Shown one piece after another: positions 1 through 9,182 of a DNA stretch of 64,000 nt. Within the stretch, counting starts at the first letter, position 1; each line of letters opens with the position of its first letter. The stretch lies in the NCBI GenBank assembly GCA_902532525.1, contig CACAIK010000002.1:62001-126000 (forward strand). Reading direction: 5' to 3'. Origin of the DNA: an uncultured Pelagibacteraceae bacterium (lineage in GTDB: Bacteria; Pseudomonadota; Alphaproteobacteria; Pelagibacterales; Pelagibacteraceae). Under the pieces are notes generated by a model. The model worked only from the letters and a program-made list of their open reading frames with translations. It was not told the origin of the DNA and made no database searches. The position numbers and the translations under genes were made by a program.

Positions 1-674
1 AAATCAGTTTTATCACTTAAATATGGTATTATTTTATCTCCAAACATTTGGGTAAGTTCGTTTAATCTTTTTTCAGATTTATCTACAATATTAACTTTGG
101 CTTTCATGCCTGTTGCAATTATAGCGGCATTTTCTCCTACTACTCCACCTCCAAGTATAACTACATTTCCAGGCTCTACACCAGGAGCTCCTCCTAACAA
201 AAGACCACGGCCTTTTTGATTTTTTTCTAAACAATGTGCACCCGCTTGTACTGACATTCTTCCAGCTACTGCACTCATTGGTGCTAACAAAGGAAGTCTT
301 CCGTTATTATCTGTGACTGTTTCATAAGCGATGCATATTGATTTGCTGTCTATTAAACCTTGTGTCAGTTCCTTGGCTGCAGCAAGATGAAGATATGTAA
401 AGACAACTTGATTTTCTCTTATCATTCTTACTTCGCTAGATTGTGGCTCTTTGACTTTAACAATGATGTCGGAGTCGTTAAATATATCTTCAGCTGTATT
501 AACTATTTTTGCTCCACTTGATACGTAATGATCGTTTTCAAATCCTGCTTCAAAACCTCCATTATTTTCAATTAAAACTTCGTGGCCATTAGAAGTTAAT
601 GTCTTTACACTTTCGGGAGTGAGTCCGATTCTATTTTCTTGAGGCTTTATTTCTTTTGGAACCCCGATTTTCAT
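1..674 (-). CDS. ald: Alanine dehydrogenase (partial, runs off left edge)
   Basis: Minus-strand reading from ATG at 674 gives MKIGVPKEIKPQENRIGLTPESVKTLTSNGHEVLIENNGGFEAGF..., the classic alanine dehydrogenase/transhydrogenase N-terminus. Not in the ORF track because it is truncated. Confidence 0.88.
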   Translation of the reverse strand, partial: MKIGVPKEIKPQENRIGLTPESVKTLTSNGHEVLIENNGGFEAGFENDHYVSSGAKIVNTAEDIFNDSDIIVKVKEPQSSEVRMIRENQVVFTYLHLAAAKELTQGLIDSKSICIAYETVTDNNGRLPLLAPMSAVAGRMSVQAGAHCLEKNQKGRGLLLGGAPGVEPGNVVILGGGVVGENAAIIATGMKAKVNIVDKSEKRLNELTQMFGDKIIPYLSDKTD

Positions 675-683
675 AGAATTAAA

Positions 684-2045
684 TTAATTTTTTTTGCTTT
701 TTGAATAGTTTGTAATACCAGTTCTTAGTTTCTCGATTATTTCATCAATATGTTTTTTTTCACAGATAAACATTGGAGCAATAATTAAACAATCTCCAGT
801 CGCTTTAAAGTTAACTCCTGCATCATAGCAGTGTTTGAAACATGTAAATCCTGCTGCGCCAGGTTTTTTATGCATTTTAATATCAATACCACCCATCATT
901 CCATAACCTCTTATGTTATCAACAACATCAATATCTTTTAAAGACATTAAACCTTCCTGGAAATATGGAGATAAATTTTTTGCTCTATTAAAGATATCAT
1001 CTTTTTCAAAAATATCTTGAACCGCTAAGCCTGCAGCTACTGAGACAGGAATTCCAGAGTAAGTGTAACCATGGAATAATTCTATTGTTCCTTTTGGAGA
1101 TCCATCCATAACTGTGTCATAAATTTCTTCTTTACACGCAACTGCACCTAAAGGACTTATTCCATTTGTTGTAGCTTTAGCCATTGTAATAATATCTGGA
1201 GTAACACCGTATTCTTGCGATGCAAATGGTGAACCTGTCCTTCCCCATCCTGTGATAACTTCGTCAAAAACTAATAAAATACCATGCTTATCACAAATTT
1301 CTCGTAACCTTTGCAAATAACCTTTTGGTGGAACTAATGTTCCTGTTGATCCAGCAATTGGCTCAACAATACAAGCTGCTATGTTCTCTGATCCAAAATT
1401 TGTACAAATTCTCTCTAGATCTTCAGCCATCTCTGCGCCAGTTTCAGGTTGACCTGAAACAAATTTATGTTCTGGTAAATGTGTATGTCTCATGTGAAGA
1501 ACACCTGGCATCAAAACATTGGCAAATGTTTTCACGTTGTTAATCATTCCGCCAACAGAAGTAGCTCCGATATTCATTCCATGATAGCCTCTTTCTCTTC
1601 CAACAAACCTAAATCTATGTCCTTCACCTCTTGCTTTATGATATGCAACTGCAATTTTAATTGCAGTCTCAACAGCAGTAGATCCACAAATTGTATAAAA
1701 AATTCTATTTAAATTTCCTGGTGTATGCTTAGAAATTTTTGTTGCAAGTTCAAATGAACCACCAAAACCTTGTTGAAATGGTTGAGCATAGTCTAATTTT
1801 TTTAATTGATTTGTAATTGCATTAATAATTTCTTCTCTTCCATGACCTAAAGGATTACAAAATAATCCCGAGCTTGCATCTATCTGAGTTTGACCTTGAT
1901 GATTTTTTAAATAAACGCCTTTTGCTTCTACAATTAATCTTGGAGACTCTTTAAAATCTCTATTAGATGTAAATGGCATCCAATGTTCATTTAAAGAATT
2001 TGGTATTTGAGGCTTTTCTGAACTCATAATTATGTTTTGATTCAT
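684..2045 (-). CDS. Class III aminotransferase, beta-alanine/taurine:pyruvate aminotransferase type
   Basis: NEHWMPFTSNRDFK...GSTAVETAIKIA...LLVFDEVITGWGRTG...MAKATTNG, PLP class III signatures; lies beside ald and tauABC. Confidence 0.85.
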   Translation of the reverse strand: MNQNIIMSSEKPQIPNSLNEHWMPFTSNRDFKESPRLIVEAKGVYLKNHQGQTQIDASSGLFCNPLGHGREEIINAITNQLKKLDYAQPFQQGFGGSFELATKISKHTPGNLNRIFYTICGSTAVETAIKIAVAYHKARGEGHRFRFVGRERGYHGMNIGATSVGGMINNVKTFANVLMPGVLHMRHTHLPEHKFVSGQPETGAEMAEDLERICTNFGSENIAACIVEPIAGSTGTLVPPKGYLQRLREICDKHGILLVFDEVITGWGRTGSPFASQEYGVTPDIITMAKATTNGISPLGAVACKEEIYDTVMDGSPKGTIELFHGYTYSGIPVSVAAGLAVQDIFEKDDIFNRAKNLSPYFQEGLMSLKDIDVVDNIRGYGMMGGIDIKMHKKPGAAGFTCFKHCYDAGVNFKATGDCLIIAPMFICEKKHIDEIIEKLRTGITNYSKSKKN

Positions 2046-2218
2046 AGACTAATTATATAAATTAACCAGTAAATTTTAGTCATACTTGCTATGTTAAATG
2101 ACCGCAACTATAGGTTGTAACTAATGACTTTTGAAGCCTGTGTAATTTATTCATCATTTACTTAAAAGAAAATTTAAACTTAAATATCGATAATTAAATT
2201 TAATTAACAGGAGATGAA

Positions 2219-3160
2219 ATGAAAAAAATAATTAGTTTCATTTTAGGAAGTTTATTTGCTCTAAACTTAACAATCACAGCAGCAAACTCTGCTGCGAACG
2301 AAGTTAGAGTTGCATACTTTCTAGAGTGGCCAAGTCCAAATTTAGAGGACATGCAAAAAAAGAATTTTGCTAAAGCTTTAGGAGTTCCAGTAAAATGGAC
2401 AAACTTCACAAATGGTGGAGCAATGACAGATGCAATGTTAGCAGGAGATATTGATATTTCTTACTCACAAGGTTTGGTACCATTTATTAATGCTGTAAAA
2501 TCAAATGCACCTATCAAATTAGTTGATATTGCAATGGAATACGGGATGGGAGGAACAACTTGTGTAACATCTAATGCTTCGGGAATAACAAAAGCGAATG
2601 CAACAGAATTAGAAGGTAAAAAAGTTGCTGTTCCGTTAGGTACTATGGCTGAGTACGTTTTCGACGAAAGTATGAAAGTTGTAGGAGCTGACAGAAGCAA
2701 AATGGATATTATTCAAATGGATCCTGAAGAAGGTGCGGCTGCATTAGTAAGTGGAGATGTAGTAATGGCATGTCTATTTGGTGGTAATTCTATCAAAGCT
2801 GCAGTTGCTGTAGGATCAAGACTTTTAACTGTTCAAGAAGCAAGAGATGCAGGTATTTTAGGAATAGATATTACTTCTGTAACAGACAAGTTTATGAAGG
2901 AAAATCCTGGAATGTTGAGAACTTTTATTGAAGTAACTCATGAAGCAAATGAAAGATATAGAAATGGAAAAAGTGATATGAATTCTATGTCTAAAGCTTC
3001 AGAGATGAAAATTGCTGATATGAAAGAAACTTTAAGTGGTTTCAAATTCTTAACTCCAGAAGAAACTAAAAAATCTATGGAAAGCGGAAACTTAGATGCA
3101 TTCTTAAAAGGAATGGGAACTCCAGGTGGAGCAGTAGACACTAGTTTCTTACCTTTATAA
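2219..3160 (+). CDS. tauA: ABC transporter substrate-binding protein, taurine-type (TauA-like)
   Basis: Signal peptide then VRVAYFLEWPSPNLEDMQ..., SBP fold; SD AGGAG upstream; followed by tauB and tauC genes. Confidence 0.8.
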   Translation: MKKIISFILGSLFALNLTITAANSAANEVRVAYFLEWPSPNLEDMQKKNFAKALGVPVKWTNFTNGGAMTDAMLAGDIDISYSQGLVPFINAVKSNAPIKLVDIAMEYGMGGTTCVTSNASGITKANATELEGKKVAVPLGTMAEYVFDESMKVVGADRSKMDIIQMDPEEGAAALVSGDVVMACLFGGNSIKAAVAVGSRLLTVQEARDAGILGIDITSVTDKFMKENPGMLRTFIEVTHEANERYRNGKSDMNSMSKASEMKIADMKETLSGFKFLTPEETKKSMESGNLDAFLKGMGTPGGAVDTSFLPL

Positions 3161-3181
3161 TTTAAAGATTAGAATAATTAA

Positions 3182-3215
3182 ATAGGCGCCAATTTTATTG
3201 GTGCCTATTTTTTTA
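3182..3215 (+). terminator. Intrinsic terminator/attenuator between tauA and tauB
   Basis: AATAGGCGCCAAT-TTT-ATTGGTGCCTATT (one G:U) followed by TTTTT. Confidence 0.8.
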
Positions 3216-3242
3216 AGTAAATATTTTATATAAAGTCAGCTA

Positions 3243-4040
3243 ATGAGTGATTTGATATCTCAAAATCTAAACATGATTTTCAAAACTCCAAAAGGAGAGA
3301 CTGTTCATGCTCTAAAAGATTTAAATTTCAAATTAAAAAAAGGAGAACTTCTAACAGTTCTTGGGCCTTCTGGTTGTGGAAAAACAACTTTGTTAAATAT
3401 TGCAGCTGGTTTCTTAAGACCAACATCTGGAAATATAACGTTGAATGGTAAAGAAATTGATGGACCTGGAGTTGAAAGAGGCATGGTTTTTCAACAAGGT
3501 GCATTATTTGAATGGTTGACTGTTGCGGAGAACGTAAACTTTGGTCTTAGAATGAAAAAAAAAGATCCTATAGAAACTTCAAAAAAAGTTGATGAGTGGC
3601 TGGAGATTGTTGGCTTAAAAGGATTTGGAAATACCCCAACATATCAATTGTCTGGAGGAATGCAGCAAAGAGTAGCTCTCGCAAGGTGTTTAATCAATGA
3701 TCCTGATTTGATTTTAATGGATGAGCCTTTAGGTGCTCTTGATGCTCTAACAAGAGAAAAAATGCAATCTTTAGTTTTGAAAATTTGGAAAGAAACTGGA
3801 AAAACAATTATTTTAATTACGCACTCAGTTGAGGAAGCACTTTTGCTTGGTGAAAGATTGTACGTAATGGCACCAAGACCAGGTAGGATACATAAAGAAT
3901 ATAATCTTCCATTTGCAGAGATGGGATTAAAAGAAGATTTAAGAGAAATAAAAAAAAATAAAGATTTTTCATCAAAAAGAGAAGAAATTTTATCCATGAT
4001 TTGGAACATGGAGGAAGAAATTATGGGAAAAGAAAATTAA
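3243..4040 (+). CDS. tauB: ABC transporter ATP-binding protein (TauB/SsuB-like)
   Basis: Walker A GPSGCGKTT, signature LSGGMQQRVALAR, Walker B LILMDEP. Confidence 0.88.
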   Translation: MSDLISQNLNMIFKTPKGETVHALKDLNFKLKKGELLTVLGPSGCGKTTLLNIAAGFLRPTSGNITLNGKEIDGPGVERGMVFQQGALFEWLTVAENVNFGLRMKKKDPIETSKKVDEWLEIVGLKGFGNTPTYQLSGGMQQRVALARCLINDPDLILMDEPLGALDALTREKMQSLVLKIWKETGKTIILITHSVEEALLLGERLYVMAPRPGRIHKEYNLPFAEMGLKEDLREIKKNKDFSSKREEILSMIWNMEEEIMGKEN

Positions 4041-5966
4041 ATGTTTACTCAAATAATAACAATATTAATTCTCGTATCAATTATCGGGTGCATACTTTAT
4101 GGAAGACGTTTAATAAAAACTGAAAAAGTTGATGCAGTTTTTGGAAATCCAGAAAGAGCAAAAGGTGGAACTCATTGGATAATTGTCGGAAGCAGTGCAA
4201 TATTGTTAGTTTGGCTTTATTATTCTTGGGATATTGCAAAAGGATTTTATCCAAAATCAGCAAATGAATTATGTCAGGTCGCAAAAATAAATGAGTCTTT
4301 ATTAGGATTAAAATATCAGTTTCCAATTGAAGAAAGAGAATTCAAAAGTACTTCAATAATAAAAATAGAAAATAAAAATCTTAAAAAAATAAGTTTAGAA
4401 ATTCAAAATTCGCCAGATTTAAGCAACATACAGAAAACTGCATTAGTTGGTTTTATTAATAAAACAAACAAATTAATTCCATTACTTACTAACGATAATC
4501 TAATGGAGATTAACACAAAAATTAAAATAAATGAGATGACTGATGAAATTAGATTGTTAAGCACTAATTTTCAAAAGAAAGATTATCCATTTGAAACACC
4601 AGAGCAAAAAAATGAAAGACAAAAGGCAATTGCTGAGCAAGGAAGCTGGGGCATAGTAACTGTAAGTGCCGGAACAGGATCAATAGAAAATACTATTGAA
4701 GTACCTTTGGTACCTGAAACTGATAGAGGGTTAAAATTTCACGCTGCAGCTGAACAATTAAAAAAAATTAATGATAAATTTTTTAAATTAAGAAACCATA
4801 ATCCTCAATTCAAAAATGCAATAAAAGAACTTAAATCAGAGATAAAATTATATAGAAAAAATTTAGATGACACTGAGGAAGTGGCATCTACTTATGCAAA
4901 AAACATTGTAAAAATTGCAAGAAGAATTGAATTTGCAAGCATTTATCCACCAAATGCTCTTAATGAAATGCAAAATGCAATTATTGAATTTGATAATCTT
5001 CAAAAAACTGAGCAAGGGGGTTTAAGATTAATTGACATTCTTTTATTCCCTGCTGGAACTATAGTTGCAAGTGGTCCTAGTTGTTCTGAGCAAGGTTCAG
5101 GTAGATGGTTACCAAAACCCTCAGATACACTTAATAAATTTATTTTAATGTCTAAGCCAAGTGTAGGTTACAAAAATATCCCACTTCTTTGGATTGATAT
5201 GATGGATGTAAGCCAAATAATTGGCTTTATATTGCCAGATTGGATAGCTGATGTTTTGCCTGGAGAATATCCGGTTCACACCAAAGATGGTGTGGTTAAG
5301 CAAAATTTTAAAGGGAAAGTTTTAAAAATTGTTACTGGCGATTTTAAATTATTTAAAATTCCTGTTCCTTATGGTCATATTTGGGATTCATTTTTAAGAG
5401 TCTTTCTTGGATTAGTTTTTGGAATATTGATTGGTGTACCATTAGGACTTTTCATGGGCTTAAATAGATTTGCTAAAGGTTTCTTTGATCCATTAATTGA
5501 ACTTTATAGACCGGTACCTCCTCTTGCATGGGCTCCTTTAATAATCTCGGTTTTAGGGATTGATAATACTGGAAAAGTATTTTTATTATTTATGGTTTCA
5601 TTGTCTATAATGATCATTTCAGCTAGAGCTGGAGCATCAGGTACACAGCTATCTAAAATACATGCAGCACATTCTCTTGGTGCTTCTAAAAGACAAATAC
5701 TTAGATATGTTATTTTTCCAAATTCTTTACCTGAAATTTTAACAGGTATTAGAGTAGCTGTTGGTATGTGCTGGGGTACTTTAGTTGCAGCAGAATTTTT
5801 AGCTGGTACAACTGGAATTGGATTTGTTGAAAATGTTGCCAAAAAGTATTTTCAATATGAAGTAATTTGGATCACAATTTTTATAATGGGTATGTTGGGT
5901 CTTCTTTTTGATGTAACTTTGAGAAAAATTATAGATAAGACAATACCTTGGAGAGGTAAAGGTTAA
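4041..5966 (+). CDS. tauC: ABC transporter permease (TauC-like) with about 400-residue N-terminal extension
   Basis: C-terminal ~200 aa is a binding-protein-dependent permease (GASKRQILRYVIFPNSLPEILTGIRVAVG); N-terminal part has two TM segments and a charged, probably coiled-coil region. Confidence 0.82.
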   Translation: MFTQIITILILVSIIGCILYGRRLIKTEKVDAVFGNPERAKGGTHWIIVGSSAILLVWLYYSWDIAKGFYPKSANELCQVAKINESLLGLKYQFPIEEREFKSTSIIKIENKNLKKISLEIQNSPDLSNIQKTALVGFINKTNKLIPLLTNDNLMEINTKIKINEMTDEIRLLSTNFQKKDYPFETPEQKNERQKAIAEQGSWGIVTVSAGTGSIENTIEVPLVPETDRGLKFHAAAEQLKKINDKFFKLRNHNPQFKNAIKELKSEIKLYRKNLDDTEEVASTYAKNIVKIARRIEFASIYPPNALNEMQNAIIEFDNLQKTEQGGLRLIDILLFPAGTIVASGPSCSEQGSGRWLPKPSDTLNKFILMSKPSVGYKNIPLLWIDMMDVSQIIGFILPDWIADVLPGEYPVHTKDGVVKQNFKGKVLKIVTGDFKLFKIPVPYGHIWDSFLRVFLGLVFGILIGVPLGLFMGLNRFAKGFFDPLIELYRPVPPLAWAPLIISVLGIDNTGKVFLLFMVSLSIMIISARAGASGTQLSKIHAAHSLGASKRQILRYVIFPNSLPEILTGIRVAVGMCWGTLVAAEFLAGTTGIGFVENVAKKYFQYEVIWITIFIMGMLGLLFDVTLRKIIDKTIPWRGKG

Positions 5967-5979
5967 TTTCATTCTATTA

Positions 5980-6990
5980 ATGTCTGTAAATAATACAAAA
6001 ATTAAATCTATTATTAAAAAAATTTTTATAAAAAGAGGGTTGAAAACAAATCATGCTATTATTTGTGCAAATGCAATTATCAATGCGGAACTTGTGGGTG
6101 CGCCTTCACATGGATTGTCTCGTTTAAAAATGTATTGTGAAAGAATCTCAAAAAAAGTAATTAATCCTAGACCTAAAATAACTATAAAAAATATATCAAA
6201 ATCTATATCAATAATTGATGCTGATAATTCTATTGGCTTTGTTGCAGCAGATGAAGCAATTAAAAAAACTATACAAAATGCAAAAAAAACAGGAATTGGG
6301 TTAGTTGCTGTAAAAAACAGCGGACACTATGGTCTATCTGGATACTACGTTGAGCAAGCAGTTAAAAAAAATTTAATAACATTCGCATTTACAAATGCAC
6401 CTCCAGCAATTGCACCTTTTGGAGGAAAAAAATCAGTCTTCGGAACTAATCCAATATGTTTTGGAACTCAAACAAATAGCAATGTTCCTTTTATACTGGA
6501 TACATCAATGTCTATGATAAATAGAGGTAAAATAAGGATTGCAGAAAAATTAGGTAAAAAAATACCATATGGGGTTGCTTTAAACAAACTAGGTAAACCA
6601 ACTACAAATGCAAAAGAAGCTCTAGCTGGAGTACAACTTCCAATAGCTGGATTTAGAGGATCTGGATTAGCTTGGATGGTAGATATTTTAACTGGAGTAT
6701 TTGTTGGAAGTAATCATGGTGGCAAAGTAAAAGACCCATTTGATGATTTCTCTGGGCCACAAAATATCGGTCACTTATTTTTAGCATTTAAAGACAATCT
6801 ATTTGTTAAAGATTATAAAAAAGAGATAAAAAAAAATATTAAAAGAATAAAAAAAATACCTAATTTAAAAGGACAAAAAATCTTTTATCCTGGCGAGCAA
6901 AAGTTTTTAAGAACAAAAACAAACTCTAAAAAATCTATAAAAATTCCAATAAATATTAAAAAGGATTTAGATATTCTCTTAGCTAATTAA
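5980..6990 (+). CDS. Malate/L-lactate dehydrogenase (Ldh2) family oxidoreductase; possible (R)-sulfolactate dehydrogenase ComC-like
   Basis: GLVAVKNSGHYGLSGYYVEQA, PFGGKKSVFGTNPICFG: Ldh2 family motifs. The sulfolactate role is inferred from context. Confidence 0.8.
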   Translation: MSVNNTKIKSIIKKIFIKRGLKTNHAIICANAIINAELVGAPSHGLSRLKMYCERISKKVINPRPKITIKNISKSISIIDADNSIGFVAADEAIKKTIQNAKKTGIGLVAVKNSGHYGLSGYYVEQAVKKNLITFAFTNAPPAIAPFGGKKSVFGTNPICFGTQTNSNVPFILDTSMSMINRGKIRIAEKLGKKIPYGVALNKLGKPTTNAKEALAGVQLPIAGFRGSGLAWMVDILTGVFVGSNHGGKVKDPFDDFSGPQNIGHLFLAFKDNLFVKDYKKEIKKNIKRIKKIPNLKGQKIFYPGEQKFLRTKTNSKKSIKIPINIKKDLDILLAN

Positions 6991-7193
6991 CCTGCAAAAT
7001 AACCTAGTATTCCAATAGATAAACAGACTGAAAGTATTATTATTTTTGACTGAAGTGCCTCTTTTTTCTTTTCAGTGATTACTCGTTTCTTTAGAACATC
7101 TATATTTACTTTACGAGGGGACATTCGAATTACTCTCGATTTTTTTTCAGGTATTTCAATATTAGATGTTCTGTTTAAGCTTTCAGTACTCAT
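6987..7193 (-). CDS. Small single-TM protein of unknown function (68 aa)
   Basis: Basic N-terminus and C-terminal TM segment KIIILSVCLSIGILGYFAG; overlaps the upstream convergent stop codon. Confidence 0.6.
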   Translation of the reverse strand: MSTESLNRTSNIEIPEKKSRVIRMSPRKVNIDVLKKRVITEKKKEALQSKIIILSVCLSIGILGYFAG

Positions 7194-7234
7194 TAAATTA
7201 TTAAATCATATAGTGAAAAAATTTTACAGAATTT

Positions 7235-7284
7235 AACTGTTCAAAATGGGTTGACTCAAGTTTTAAAATTGTTCAAATTGGGTT
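7235..7284. promoter_or_regulatory. Tandem direct repeat AA(C/T)TGTTCAAA(A/T)TGGGTT, probable operator
   Basis: Copies at 7235-7252 and 7267-7284, 16/18 identical, 32 bp apart, second copy ends 10 bp before the ATG at 7295. Confidence 0.6.
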
Positions 7285-7294
7285 TTGATACATT

Positions 7295-8257
7295 ATGAAG
7301 CAGCTACCAAGTGTAAATTCCGAACTAGATGATGAACTGATCGATAAAATTTTCAAAAATCATTTTGATATTTTAAGTCCTTTTTTTTTAAAACTTATGT
7401 CTGAATGGACAATCGGTGCTTATAAAGTGTTCAAAGATATAGATACTTACACAATTTTAATTTATTTGATTAGTAAGCAGTTTGATTTTTACAGAAGAAA
7501 TAATTTAAATATTACTTTCAATGATTTTTATAAGGATAAAATATTAGATATTGAGAAAATTAACCTTATAAGAATATCAAAGGATCTTAAAATACCAAAA
7601 GAAAGTGTCAGAAGAAAAGTTATATCCCTGGAAAAAAAGGGAATAATTAAAAAAAAAGGCAAGAAGATTACAATAGATAGAAGTGCTTACAATTCAACAC
7701 AGCCAAATGATACATTAAAAAATATATGCACACTTTTGTCTGTTTTTAGTCAAATTTTAAAAGAAGAAAAAGTTATAAAAAATGAAATGTCCAGTAATGA
7801 AATTAATAACTTAATAAAACATAATTTCTCATTTTGCTGGTATCAATTTTATAAATTTTTATTCCCTTACTGTTTGAGGTGGAAAAATTATTTTGGTGAT
7901 ATGGAAATATTTACTATTTTGGCAACTATAATTTTGAATAATAATTCAAAAATTGGAAGGCAACTTAAAGGAGTTGATAGTTATTTGGATAAATGGAGAG
8001 ATAAAATTATTAATAAAAAAATAAAAGGAATTAATGCAATGTCTATTTCTGAAATAACAGGAATACCAAGACCAACAGTAGTAAGAAAAATCAAAAAATT
8101 AACAAAAAATAAATTTATTTCTTTAGACAAAAATAAATTGATAAATTTTGATGTCAGCAAACAAAATTTTAAAGATATGTCGATAATCCAAGATGAAAAT
8201 TTAAAATCAATAAATGTTTTTATAAAAAGAACCTATAATCAAATAAATCTTAATTAG
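7295..8257 (+). CDS. Putative transcriptional regulator with two winged-HTH-like segments
   Basis: RISKDLKIPKESVRRKVISLEKKGIIKKKGKKITI and SISEITGIPRPTVVRKIKKLTKNKFISLDKNKL look like two wHTH units in one protein. Confidence 0.65.
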   Translation: MKQLPSVNSELDDELIDKIFKNHFDILSPFFLKLMSEWTIGAYKVFKDIDTYTILIYLISKQFDFYRRNNLNITFNDFYKDKILDIEKINLIRISKDLKIPKESVRRKVISLEKKGIIKKKGKKITIDRSAYNSTQPNDTLKNICTLLSVFSQILKEEKVIKNEMSSNEINNLIKHNFSFCWYQFYKFLFPYCLRWKNYFGDMEIFTILATIILNNNSKIGRQLKGVDSYLDKWRDKIINKKIKGINAMSISEITGIPRPTVVRKIKKLTKNKFISLDKNKLINFDVSKQNFKDMSIIQDENLKSINVFIKRTYNQINLN

Positions 8258-9098
8258 AATTTTTAAGAATATATATAAATATAAATCCAGTTATATACAT
8301 TATTAATGCATAAGCAGCTGTGGGAACCATGTAAGCCACATCATTGAAAATTTGTGTTGCTACAAATACAGCTAAAGTTCCGTTTTGTAACCCACATTCT
8401 AAAGAAATACATTTTCTCTGTGGTATTCCAGTTGCAAAACCTTTTGCAATGTAAAATGCCAAAGTCATCATGACTACGTTTAATATTAAAACAGCTAAAC
8501 CCGCTTGACCTAAATATGATATTATATTTTCTCTTTCCTCAATCCATATTGCTGCAAATACAACAATAAATAAAATACCTGTAATTCTATTTACAATATT
8601 AATATTTGACGAAATAAAGTTTTCAGCGAATCTTCTAATTATCATTCCTAGAATTACTGGTATAGTTACAACTAGTGCCATTTTAAGAGCAATACCAGTC
8701 ATCGTAATACTTGAGGATAAATCAGTTACACCTAATAATTTTGCTGAAGAAAAAACAATAAATGGAACAGAAAAAATACTAATTAAACTACCTACTGCTG
8801 TTAACGAAATAGATAATGCAACATCTCCATTTGCAAATTTTGTTAAGACATTTGATGTTACTCCTCCGGGAGCAGCAGCAATAATCATTAATCCTAATGC
8901 TAATTCAACTGGTAATCTTAATATTAAAAGTAAAATATAAGCAACGATTGGTAGAAGGATTAATTGACAAATTATTCCGACTGTAAAATCTTTTGGATTA
9001 TTTATAACTCTTAAAAAATCTCTAGTTGATAAGCCCAATCCCAGACCTAGCATTATAAGTGCTAACGCTATAGGTGCAATTTTTGTAACTATCTCCAT
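8250..9098 (-). CDS. Bile acid:sodium symporter (BASS) family transporter
   Basis: Polytopic protein with AAAPGGVTSNVLTKFANGDVALS and ECGLQNGTLA BASS motifs. Confidence 0.85.
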   Translation of the reverse strand: MEIVTKIAPIALALIMLGLGLGLSTRDFLRVINNPKDFTVGIICQLILLPIVAYILLLILRLPVELALGLMIIAAAPGGVTSNVLTKFANGDVALSISLTAVGSLISIFSVPFIVFSSAKLLGVTDLSSSITMTGIALKMALVVTIPVILGMIIRRFAENFISSNINIVNRITGILFIVVFAAIWIEERENIISYLGQAGLAVLILNVVMMTLAFYIAKGFATGIPQRKCISLECGLQNGTLAVFVATQIFNDVAYMVPTAAYALIMYITGFIFIYILKNSN

Positions 9099-9182
9099 CG
9101 TTTATTCAATTTTAAACTATTTTTATATCGAACGTAATAAAAAATATTGATATTTAGAACCATAACAAATATTTAAACTCAT

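Noticed and set aside
2046-2218. Riboswitch or small RNA upstream of tauA (GCAAC-TATAG-GTTGT hairpin)
   Set aside because: Only a 5-bp stem with one wobble; no recognisable glycine, SAM or other riboswitch consensus seen.
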